Shown: one piece after another, positions 7,713 to 14,398 of the stretch | Numbering within the stretch: position 1 is the stretch's first letter | Layout: every line of letters starts with the position of its first letter | Origin: Collinsella sp. | GTDB taxonomy: Bacteria; Actinomycetota; Coriobacteriia; Coriobacteriales; Coriobacteriaceae | Assembly (NCBI GenBank): GCA_022745215.1 | Contig: JAIIWC010000051.1 | Span: 1-14,473, forward strand | DNA length: 14,473 nucleotides | Direction: 5' to 3' | Position numbers and translations under genes: made by a program | The notes under the pieces: generated by a model | The model's database searches: none | What the model was told of the DNA's origin: nothing | What the model saw: only the letters and a program-made list of their open reading frames with translations

Positions 7713-7766
7713 ACCTTGACTATCTATATGACTTAAACGCAGCAAAGGAGCATCGAGAGAGCGAGC

Positions 7767-9764
7767 ATGGCAAAAAACACCGCAAACTATGGTAACGACA
7801 GTATTCGTCAGCTCAAGGACGAGGAGCGCGTACGCCTGCGCCCCGCCGTCATCTTTGGCTCGGACGGGCTCGACGGCTGCGCGCATGCCGCCTTCGAGAT
7901 CCTGTCCAACGCCGTTGACGAGGCGCGCCAGGGCTACGGCAAGCTCATCACCCTTACCGCCTTTCGCGATGGCTCCATTCAGGTAGAGGACAACGGCCGT
8001 GGCTGCCCGCTCGACTGGAACCCTTCCGAGAAGCGCTTTAACTGGGAGCTCGTCTTCTGCGAGCTCTACGCCGGCGGCAAGTACAACAACAACCAGGGCG
8101 GCGACTACGACTTCTCGCTCGGCACCAACGGCTTGGGCTCGTGCGCGACCCAGTACGCATCCGAGTACATGGACGTCACGGTTTGGCGCGATGGCAACAA
8201 GTACTCCCTGCACTTTAAGAAGGGTAAGGTCGTCGGCGCCAAAAAGAAGGCACTCGAGATTGAGCCCAGCGACGAGGACCGCACCGGCACCACCATCAAG
8301 TGGCGCCCCGACCTTGAGGTCTTTACCTCGATTAGCATCCCTCACGACTGGTATCGCGAGACCATGCGCCGTCAGGCCGTGGTCAACGCCAACGTGACCT
8401 TCCGCCTGCGCATTGAGGGCGACGATGGCGAGTTTTCCGAAGAGGACTTCTGCTACCCCAAGGGCATCGAGGACTACGTGCTCGAGAAGGTCGGTACCGA
8501 CTACCTTACCGAGCCCTTCTTTATCGAGGCCGACCGCCGCGGTCGCGACCGCGAGGACCTGCCCGACTACAACGTCAAGATTACCGCGTGCATGTGCTTC
8601 TCGCGCACCTTCATGATGCAGGAGTACTACCACAACTCGTCATGGCTCGAGAACGGCGGTTCGCCCGAGAAGGCGGCCCGCAGTGCTCTGACTAGCGCCA
8701 TCGACGCCTACATCAAGCAACAGGGCAAGTACAACAAAAACGAGAGCGGCATCAAATGGCAGGACGTCCAGGACTGCCTGGTGCTGGTGACCAACTGTTT
8801 CTCCACCCAGACGTCCTACGAAAACCAGACTAAGAAGGCCATCAACAACCGCTTTATCCAGCAGGCCATGACTGCCTTCTTTAAGGAGCGCCTCTCGACC
8901 TACTTGATCGAGAACAAAGACGCTGCCAACAAGATCATGGAGCAGGTGCTCATCAACAAGCGTTCGCGCGAGAACGCCGAGAAGACGCGCCAGAGCATCA
9001 AAACCAACCTGCAGCAAAAGACCGATATGGCCAACCGCGTGCAAAAGTTCATCGATTGCCGCTCCAAGGACAAGGACCGTCGCGAGATCTACATCGTAGA
9101 GGGCGACTCGGCAGCAGGCGCCATCCGCACCTCGCGCGATGCCGAGTTCCAGGGTGTTATGCCCGTCCGAGGCAAGATCCTCAACTGCCTGAAAGAGGAC
9201 TACCCGCGCATCTTTAAGTCCGACATCATCATGGACCTCATGCGCGTGCTGGGCTGCGGCGTCGAAATCAAGGACAAGCGCATCAAGAACCTTGGCGCCT
9301 TCGACCTAGACAACCTCAACTGGAACAAGGTCATCATCTGTACGGACGCCGACGTCGACGGTTACCACATCCGCACGCTCGTACTCACCATGCTCTATCG
9401 ACTGGTGCCCACGCTTATCGACGAGGGCTACGTCTATATCGCCGAGTCGCCACTCTACGAGATCAACTGCAAAGAGAAGACCTACTTTGCCTACACCGAG
9501 CTCGAGAAAAACGGCATCCTTAAAGAGATCGGCGACCAGAAGTGCTCGATCAACCGCTCCAAGGGTCTTGGTGAGAACGACCCGGACATGATGTGGCTCA
9601 CCACTATGAACCCCGAGACGCGTCGCCTGATCAAGGTGGAGCCCGAGGACGTCACCAAGATGGAGACCATGTTTAACCTGTTGCTGGGCAACGACGAAGC
9701 GGGCCGCAAGCGCCATATCTCCGAGCACGGCAAGGAATACCTGGACCAGCTGGACCTGCAATAG
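7767..9764 (+). CDS. Type IIA DNA topoisomerase subunit B, ParE/GyrB-like (atypical family)
   Basis: The 665-residue ATPase and TOPRIM subunit of a type IIA topoisomerase, which closes on ATP to drive passage of one duplex through another. The GHKL ATPase fold shows EILSNAVDEA (44-53, Mg-binding N-box), VEDNGRG (73-79), GTNGLGS (119-125) and a QTK loop at 354-356 that contacts the ATP phosphates. The TOPRIM domain has EGDSA (445-449), PVRGKILN and DADVD (527-531), which hold the metals for cleavage. Near the end, NRSKGLGENDPDMMW replaces the usual RYKGLGEM motif, and the length is compact like ParE. This matches a distinct family that I recall mainly from Clostridia and Coriobacteriia, separate from housekeeping GyrB, so I give no symbol. 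The start ATG has only GAGAGA at 7755-7760 nearby; a better AAAGGAG lies 16 bases upstream. It is followed after 45 bases by the A-subunit gene, so the two form an operon. Confidence 0.92.
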   Translation: MAKNTANYGNDSIRQLKDEERVRLRPAVIFGSDGLDGCAHAAFEILSNAVDEARQGYGKLITLTAFRDGSIQVEDNGRGCPLDWNPSEKRFNWELVFCELYAGGKYNNNQGGDYDFSLGTNGLGSCATQYASEYMDVTVWRDGNKYSLHFKKGKVVGAKKKALEIEPSDEDRTGTTIKWRPDLEVFTSISIPHDWYRETMRRQAVVNANVTFRLRIEGDDGEFSEEDFCYPKGIEDYVLEKVGTDYLTEPFFIEADRRGRDREDLPDYNVKITACMCFSRTFMMQEYYHNSSWLENGGSPEKAARSALTSAIDAYIKQQGKYNKNESGIKWQDVQDCLVLVTNCFSTQTSYENQTKKAINNRFIQQAMTAFFKERLSTYLIENKDAANKIMEQVLINKRSRENAEKTRQSIKTNLQQKTDMANRVQKFIDCRSKDKDRREIYIVEGDSAAGAIRTSRDAEFQGVMPVRGKILNCLKEDYPRIFKSDIIMDLMRVLGCGVEIKDKRIKNLGAFDLDNLNWNKVIICTDADVDGYHIRTLVLTMLYRLVPTLIDEGYVYIAESPLYEINCKEKTYFAYTELEKNGILKEIGDQKCSINRSKGLGENDPDMMWLTTMNPETRRLIKVEPEDVTKMETMFNLLLGNDEAGRKRHISEHGKEYLDQLDLQ

Positions 9765-9782
9765 CAGCAAATCGATAACGAC

Positions 9783-9792
9783 GGCCCATAAG
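9783..9792 (-). promoter_or_regulatory. Inverted TATGGGCC copy between the topoisomerase genes
   Basis: GGCCCATAAG is the reverse complement of the CTTATGGGCC found upstream of the operon. It lies in the 45-base gap, shortly before the ribosome site of the A subunit, so it could act as a second protein-binding site or as an RNA element controlling that gene. Confidence 0.4.
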
Positions 9793-9809
9793 AAGTTCAA
9801 GAGGAAATC

Positions 9810-12050
9810 GTGGCAAAGAAGAAGACGAAGAACCAGCCAAAGAAAAAGCAGGTCAACGCCGAGAACGTCATCGGCCTGCACTCCGAGGTCACCGACCAGC
9901 CGATCACGCAGACGCTCGAGGTCAACTACATGCCCTACGCCATGAGCGTCAACGTCTCGCGTGCATTCCCCGAGATTGACGGCTTTAAGCCCTCGCACCG
10001 CAAGCTGCTCTACACCATGTACAAGATGGGTCTGCTCAAGGGCGAGCGCCAAAAAAGCGCCAACATCGTGGGCCAGACCATGAAGCTCAACCCGCACGGC
10101 GATGCCGCGATCTACGAGACGATGGTGCGCCTGGCCACCGGCAACGAGGCGCTGCTCGCCCCCTTCGTGGAGTCGAAGGGCAACTTTGGCAAATACTATT
10201 CGGGCGACCTGAGCTACGCCGCCTCGCGTTATACCGAGGCCAAGCTCGCCCCCATCAGCGCCGAGATCTTCAAGGACATCGACAAGGACCCGGTCGACTT
10301 CGTCGACAGCTACGACGGCGCCATGAAGGAGCCGCGCCTGCTGCCCACCACGTTCCCCAACATCCTCGTCTCGGCCAACAAAGGCATCGGCGTCGCCATG
10401 GCATCCGATATCTGCGGTTTCAACCTCAACGAGGTCTGTACCGCCACAATGCATTACCTGCAGGATCCCGACTGCGATCTGCTCGAGTACATGCCCATGC
10501 CCGACTTCTCGACCGGCGGCGAAATTATCTACCGCCGCGAGGAGATGGAAAAGATTATCGAGACCGGCCTCGGCAGCTTCCAGATCCGCTCCCGCTGGCG
10601 CTGGATTCCCGAAGAGCGCATCATCGAGGTTTACGAGATCCCCTACACCACCAAGACCGATGTCATTATCGAGCGCATCGTCAAGCTCTCCAAAGAGGGC
10701 AAGGTCAAGGAGATCGCAGACATTCGCGACGAGACCGACCTTTCGGGTCTGCGCATCGCTATCGACCTTAAGCGCGGCGTCGACCCCGACAAGCTCATGG
10801 CGAAGCTCTATCGCTCGACCACGCTGCAGGATTCGTTCTCGTGCAACTTTAACGTGCTGGTCGACGGCTATCCCCGCGTTATGGGCGTACGCCAGATCCT
10901 GCACGAGTGGGTCAAGTGGCGTATTGAGTCCACGCGCCGCCGCATTAACTTTGACCTGGGCAAAAAGTCCGAGCGCCTGCACCTGCTGCACGGCCTTGAG
11001 GCAATTCTGCTCGACATCGACAAGGCGATTGCCATCATCCGCGGCACCAAGCTCGAGGCCGAGGTCGTGCCCAACCTTATGAAGGGTTTCGACATCGACG
11101 AGACCCAGGCAGAGTTTGTTGCCGAGCTCAAGCTCCGCAACATCAACGAGGAGTACATCCTCAACCGCACCAAGGACATTGCCAAGCTCGAGGGCGAGAT
11201 TGCCGAGCTCGAGGAGATCCTCTCGAGCGAGGAAAACATCAAGAAGGTCATCAGCGACGAGCTGGCCGCGGTCAACAAGAAGTACGTGATGCCGCGCCGC
11301 ACGGGCAGGATTGAGCCCCATGAGGTCATCGAGGTGAGCCTGGATCCCGAGGTCGAGGAGTACCCGGTCACCATCATGCTCTCGCGCGATGGCTACCTTA
11401 AGAAGATGACAGACCGCGTGCTCAAGAAGGCGACCACGCTCAAGTACAAGGACGGCGACAAACCCTTTATCGAGTTCCCGTCCTCCAACACCCACGAGCT
11501 GTTGGTCTTTACCAACAAGAGCCAGGTGTACAAGTGCAAGGTTGCAGCGTTTGAGGACACCAAGTCGGCCCAGCTGGGCTCGTACCTGCCGACCGATCTT
11601 GAGATGGAACCCGACGAGAGCGTCATCTGGGTCATCGACCCCGAGGATTACAAGGCCGACGTGCTGTTCGTCTTTGAGAACGGCCGCGTGGTGCGCGTCG
11701 CGCTTTCTGGATACGTCACCAAGACCAACCGCAAGCGCCTCAAGAACGCCATCTACGGTGGCAGCAAGCTGTTGTATGCCCAGGTGCTCAAGGAAGATCG
11801 CGACATCGCGCTGGTCTCGAGCGACTATCGTTTGATGAACTTCAACACGTCACTGCTCAAGACCAAGACGACCACCAACACGCAGGGCGTCCAGGCTTTC
11901 ACGGCCAAGAAGGGCCGCTCGGTCACCACCGTCGGCACGACCGAGGACATCCTCGGTGCCGGCGTCTCGGCCGAAAAGTTCACCGCGCAAAGCCTCCCCT
12001 CTGCCGGTGCCCTCATGAAAGAAAACGACATGCCGAGCCTGTTTGACTAG
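9810..12050 (+). CDS. Type IIA DNA topoisomerase subunit A, ParC-like (atypical family)
   Basis: The 746-residue DNA-cleaving subunit. The GTG start at 9810 is supported by AGAGGA at 9800-9805. The cleavage domain is clear: NYMPYAMSVNVSRAFPEIDG (39-58), GFKPSHRKLLYTMY, then the catalytic Arg140-Tyr141 in SRYTEAKL; Tyr141 forms the covalent link to DNA. The quinolone-binding helix reads NPHGDAAIYE (94-103), with Ala99 where E. coli GyrA has Ser83 and Glu103 at the Asp87 position. A coiled-coil region follows (about 365-480, including an LEGEIAELEEILSSEE run). The C-terminal beta-pinwheel (about 505-746) shows four recognisable blade motifs, such as LVFTNKSQVYKCK and FVFENGRVVRVAL. No GyrA box of the QRRGGKG type is visible, which argues against negative supercoiling and for decatenation or relaxation. 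It ends before a strong hairpin. A and B subunits presumably act as an A2B2 tetramer. Confidence 0.92.
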   Translation: MAKKKTKNQPKKKQVNAENVIGLHSEVTDQPITQTLEVNYMPYAMSVNVSRAFPEIDGFKPSHRKLLYTMYKMGLLKGERQKSANIVGQTMKLNPHGDAAIYETMVRLATGNEALLAPFVESKGNFGKYYSGDLSYAASRYTEAKLAPISAEIFKDIDKDPVDFVDSYDGAMKEPRLLPTTFPNILVSANKGIGVAMASDICGFNLNEVCTATMHYLQDPDCDLLEYMPMPDFSTGGEIIYRREEMEKIIETGLGSFQIRSRWRWIPEERIIEVYEIPYTTKTDVIIERIVKLSKEGKVKEIADIRDETDLSGLRIAIDLKRGVDPDKLMAKLYRSTTLQDSFSCNFNVLVDGYPRVMGVRQILHEWVKWRIESTRRRINFDLGKKSERLHLLHGLEAILLDIDKAIAIIRGTKLEAEVVPNLMKGFDIDETQAEFVAELKLRNINEEYILNRTKDIAKLEGEIAELEEILSSEENIKKVISDELAAVNKKYVMPRRTGRIEPHEVIEVSLDPEVEEYPVTIMLSRDGYLKKMTDRVLKKATTLKYKDGDKPFIEFPSSNTHELLVFTNKSQVYKCKVAAFEDTKSAQLGSYLPTDLEMEPDESVIWVIDPEDYKADVLFVFENGRVVRVALSGYVTKTNRKRLKNAIYGGSKLLYAQVLKEDRDIALVSSDYRLMNFNTSLLKTKTTTNTQGVQAFTAKKGRSVTTVGTTEDILGAGVSAEKFTAQSLPSAGALMKENDMPSLFD

Positions 12051-12089
12051 GACGACGGCAGCCAAACCGTCATGGTTTAACTAAGCAGC

Positions 12090-12126
12090 GGGGCCCGGAG
12101 CGCAGCAACATCGCGCTCCGGGCCCC
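12090..12126. terminator. Strong GC-rich hairpin ending the topoisomerase operon
   Basis: A perfect 14-bp stem (12090-12103 with 12113-12126) closes a 9-base loop, 40 bases after the A-subunit stop and 22 bases before the end of the convergent ATPase gene. It is very stable (GGGGCCCGGAGCGC arm) but has no T-tract on either side, so it may act as a bidirectional transcript barrier or 3'-end protector rather than a classic intrinsic terminator. Confidence 0.65.
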
Positions 12127-12148
12127 ATGCATTACAGCAGCATCATCC

Positions 12149-13438
12149 CTATAGACAAAATGCCGCATAAAGTGGAACAGACATAAGCCCATCATTCATT
12201 CCAAAGGGCTTAGTCGATAGCCTGATAAGGCGCACGCCCGGATGGGTCTTTTTAAGTGAGAACAGGCTTCGAGATCTTGTGTTCTCTCCCGCTTTGACTT
12301 CAATCGCAGACAAACATCCCTGCTTCTCTACTACAAAGTCGATTTCCGCACGATTATCTCGCGCCCAATAATGCAGCGGATAGCCCATGGCTGAAAGCTG
12401 TTGGGCAACGTAGTTTTCGGTAAGTGCACCCATGAATGTGCCACCGATGCCGGCAAGAATATCGGCGCGTTGAGCACCGGCCTTGGAGACGAGCAGTCCT
12501 GTATCCGCCTGATAGATTTTAAAAGCAGAAGGGTTAACGAAGGCCTCTAAAGGGCTTTCGATCTGCCCGACTAGGCTGCAGCGCGCCACCGTACCCGACA
12601 ATACAAGCCAGTCGAGAGCATCTCCAAAGAGAGACGCATTGCCCCCCGCTCGCACTACCTTGTATTGAAACTTACGATTCTCTTTGGCAAGCTGCTGTGG
12701 AATGGAATCGAAGCACGCACGCGTCTTTGCGCTCAAGCGTTCATCAGCATATTTATTGGTGTCGGCGGAATATCCGTCGAGAATAATCCGATGCTTTTCG
12801 GCCACATCAATGATTGACTGATCATCGATATACGTTTGGACCGCCTCGGGCATTCCGCCAACAACAAGATACTGTCGATAGAGCCCAAGCGCCTTTTCAT
12901 GAAGGCTTGGCGCAAGAGGACTCATTAACTCGAATGATGAGCGTATCTCGCCGACCAGCTGATCGTGCCCCATCGCCCAGAGAAACTCCTCGAAATCGAG
13001 TGGAGTCATCTCAATCAAGTCGGTCTTTCCAACGGGGAACGAATACGACTGATGGTTAATGGCAACCCCAAGAAGCGACCCAGCAGCCGCAACGTAATAC
13101 TCGGGAGCATCTTCGCAAAAGTATTTTAGGGAAGTGAGCGCTTCCTCGCATGCCTGGATCTCGTCAATGAACAGTAAGGTTTTGCCAGGCACGATACGCT
13201 GTCCCGTACGAGCCTCGATCGCGCGTACGATCGAATGAGGGTCAAGACCGCCCGAAAAATCCGCTCGCGCCGACCGGTCGTTCTCAAGATTAACGTAGAC
13301 AACCGATTCGAAAAGATCCTGGGCGTACGTTCTGAGCAGATAGGTCTTGCCGCACTGGCGCACGCCTTTGACCAGCAAAGGTTTTCTATCAGCTCTGTCT
13401 CGCCATTCCCTAAGGAGCTCGTCTGCCTTGCGACGCAT
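12149..13438 (-). CDS. AAA ATPase with C-terminal DUF4143 (PD-(D/E)XK-like) domain
   Basis: A 429-residue P-loop ATPase of the AAA_14/DUF4143 type, widespread in gut bacteria and of unknown cellular role. The Walker A motif is GVRQCGKT (residues 25-32) and Walker B is LLFIDEIQ with Asp92-Glu93, so ATP binding and hydrolysis look intact. The C-terminal domain has AEIDFVV and AIEVKAG, giving Glu365, Asp367, Glu380 and Lys382 in the spacing of a PD-(D/E)XK nuclease fold. The length is normal for the family. The start is the ATG at 13438, with GGGAAGG ending six bases upstream; a TTG two codons earlier is in frame but sits directly against that site. Codon use is less GC-rich than in the neighbouring topoisomerase genes, suggesting recent transfer or an accessory gene. 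It has its own promoter and no obvious partner, although such genes are sometimes proposed to act in toxin-like or defence roles. Confidence 0.88.
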   Translation of the reverse strand: MRRKADELLREWRDRADRKPLLVKGVRQCGKTYLLRTYAQDLFESVVYVNLENDRSARADFSGGLDPHSIVRAIEARTGQRIVPGKTLLFIDEIQACEEALTSLKYFCEDAPEYYVAAAGSLLGVAINHQSYSFPVGKTDLIEMTPLDFEEFLWAMGHDQLVGEIRSSFELMSPLAPSLHEKALGLYRQYLVVGGMPEAVQTYIDDQSIIDVAEKHRIILDGYSADTNKYADERLSAKTRACFDSIPQQLAKENRKFQYKVVRAGGNASLFGDALDWLVLSGTVARCSLVGQIESPLEAFVNPSAFKIYQADTGLLVSKAGAQRADILAGIGGTFMGALTENYVAQQLSAMGYPLHYWARDNRAEIDFVVEKQGCLSAIEVKAGENTRSRSLFSLKKTHPGVRLIRLSTKPFGMNDGLMSVPLYAAFCL

Positions 13439-13473
13439 ACGCAACCTTCCCTCATGAACTTCTGTTTGACAAT

Positions 13474-13501
13474 ATTTTAACGCGGATTAATTTGTTTTCA
13501 G
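13474..13501 (-). promoter_or_regulatory. Promoter of the AAA ATPase gene
   Basis: On the minus strand CTGAAA (13501-13496) and TAAAAT (13479-13474) are separated by 16 bases; the -10 matches consensus at five of six positions. They lie in a distinctly AT-rich stretch 35 bases upstream of the start codon, with the ribosome site in between. Confidence 0.5.
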
Positions 13502-13617
13502 TTATTTTTCTGCGTTTAAAAATGTTCTATACGGCACTTGAGGGAATACACCCCTATCTCTTGGTAAGGATAGCAAGCATTTCCACCAACGCTGATTGCC
13601 ATGCGTTCTTCTTGTCC

Positions 13618-14148
13618 TTAGGCGAGCTTGCGAGCGAGCTCTCGCACCTCTTTCAACTTGGGCGACGATGCCATGCTGTCGCGCTCGGTCATGCCGCCAA
13701 TCGTGACAATGCCCTGGTCCTCCCACTTGCAGTACGCGCAGGTTGACTTGTACATAGCGATCGCCGCATCATAGACACCCTCGCTGTGGCTATCGAGCAA
13801 AAGGGCCGTCTTGGTGAACGGGAAACCCGTGGCACCGAAGGCGTACAGGCGGTCGATGGCGGCTTTCTCCTGCGCGGTGATATCGAACCAGTAGATGGGC
13901 GAAGCGAAGACAACCATGTCGGCGTCTATCAGCGACTCGATCACGTCGGCCATGTCGTCCTTCTGCACACAGATGCCCTCATGGGCAAAGCAGTACTGGC
14001 ATCCCAAGCAGCCGGCGATCTTCTTGCTGGCAACGCGGACGACCTCAACCGCATTACCGCCCTCACGCGCGGTCTCGGCAAACACCTCGACCATGGTATC
14101 GGTATTGGCGCCCTTACGCGGGCTACCACTCAATACAACGATTTTCAT
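13618..14148 (-). CDS. Flavodoxin-fold FMN reductase / iron-sulfur flavoprotein-like protein
   Basis: A 176-residue flavoprotein of the NADPH-dependent FMN reductase superfamily, expected to bind FMN in the cytoplasm and pass electrons from NAD(P)H or ferredoxin to a small acceptor. The N-terminal GSPRKGANT (8-16) is the FMN-phosphate loop, and ASPIYWFDITAQEKAAIDR (82-100) is the conserved second flavin-contact segment with its interface helix. Between them lies a compact cysteine cluster, Cys47-x2-Cys50-x2-Cys53-x6-Cys60, close to the [4Fe-4S] ligand pattern of archaeal iron-sulfur flavoprotein (Isf). A further CxxC (137-140) occurs near the C-terminus. The start ATG at 14148 follows a GGAGAGGGA ribosome site. 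The gene has its own promoter with a palindrome on the -10 box, fitting redox-responsive control. The substrate is unknown; a quinone, nitro compound or oxygen-related role would each be possible. Simple FMN reductase without a cluster is the alternative. Confidence 0.88.
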   Translation of the reverse strand: MKIVVLSGSPRKGANTDTMVEVFAETAREGGNAVEVVRVASKKIAGCLGCQYCFAHEGICVQKDDMADVIESLIDADMVVFASPIYWFDITAQEKAAIDRLYAFGATGFPFTKTALLLDSHSEGVYDAAIAMYKSTCAYCKWEDQGIVTIGGMTERDSMASSPKLKEVRELARKLA

Positions 14149-14192
14149 AGGATTCCCTCTCCTTCATGCTGCAGGCGCGCGTCATATTTTTT

Positions 14193-14223
14193 TGTTTTAA
14201 CCAAAACAGATGGAGTTATTCAA
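14193..14223 (-). promoter_or_regulatory. Flavoprotein promoter with overlapping operator-like palindrome
   Basis: On the minus strand TTGAAT (14223-14218) and TAAAAC (14199-14194) are spaced by 18 bases. The inverted repeat TGTTTT-AACC-AAAACA (14193-14208) covers the -10 and part of the spacer, which is where a repressor would block transcription. A start site near 14187 would give a leader of about 40 bases. Confidence 0.45.
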
Positions 14224-14275
14224 TCGCCTCGTTTCAAGCACTCCCGCTCAGTGACTAATCCAGTCCGAGTGTTGT

Positions 14276-14292
14276 CGATGCGTGTCGCATCG
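14276..14292. repeat. Perfect short palindrome CGATGCG-TGT-CGCATCG
   Basis: Seven-base arms (14276-14282 and 14286-14292) flank a three-base centre. It could be a regulator dimer site or a small RNA hairpin. No T-tract follows, so it is not a terminator. Confidence 0.5.
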
Positions 14293-14305
14293 TGCCGCCC
14301 AAAGA

Positions 14306-14375
14306 CTGATTCGTGCACAATTTGGGCGAATCAGGCCCTTGATTCGCGATTTAGGGAATGACTCAATTGATTCGC
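14306..14375. repeat. Cluster of four TGATTCG words
   Basis: CTGATTCGT at 14306-14314, its inverted form GCGAATCAG at 14326-14334, and TTGATTCGC at 14339-14347 and 14367-14375. The first two make an 8-bp inverted repeat with a 13-base centre. The last copy overlaps the -35 of a plus-strand promoter, which suggests an operator array. Confidence 0.55.
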
Positions 14376-14395
14376 AAAACCGACGCTCCTATAAG
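14367..14395 (+). promoter_or_regulatory. Plus-strand promoter leading out of the window
   Basis: TTGATT (14367-14372) and TATAAG (14390-14395) are spaced by exactly 17 bases, with five of six matches in the -10. It would start transcription near 14402 towards a gene beyond the right edge. It conflicts with a possible minus-strand gene end in the same place, so one of the two may be chance. Confidence 0.4.
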
Positions 14396-14398
14396 TTG

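Larger units (their letters stand above)
7399..7766. other. Divergent regulatory region between lipoprotein and topoisomerase genes
   Basis: This 368-base stretch holds no credible gene. From left to right it contains the ribosome site of the lipoprotein gene, a degenerate GGCCCAAATAA (7516-7526), a perfect 10-bp inverted repeat TTATGGGCCA / TGGCCCATAA (7543-7552 and 7577-7586), a TGTTC-N6-GAACA element (7606-7621), a perfect LexA-type box (7654-7667), and the likely topoisomerase promoter (7684-7712) with another TATGGGCC in its spacer. I found no convincing minus-strand promoter for the lipoprotein gene. Confidence 0.7.

Noticed and set aside
7641..8633. A 330-codon minus-strand frame over the B-subunit start and its promoter region
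   Set aside because: Its product is Val/Ala/Gly-rich shadow sequence opposite a conserved ATPase domain, and no ribosome site supports it.
9306..11495. A 729-codon open frame on the minus strand across both topoisomerase genes
   Set aside because: It is antisense to two clearly conserved genes, has a low-complexity Leu/Val/Asp/Gly-rich product, and crosses the ends of both genes; it is the usual shadow of strong GC codon bias.
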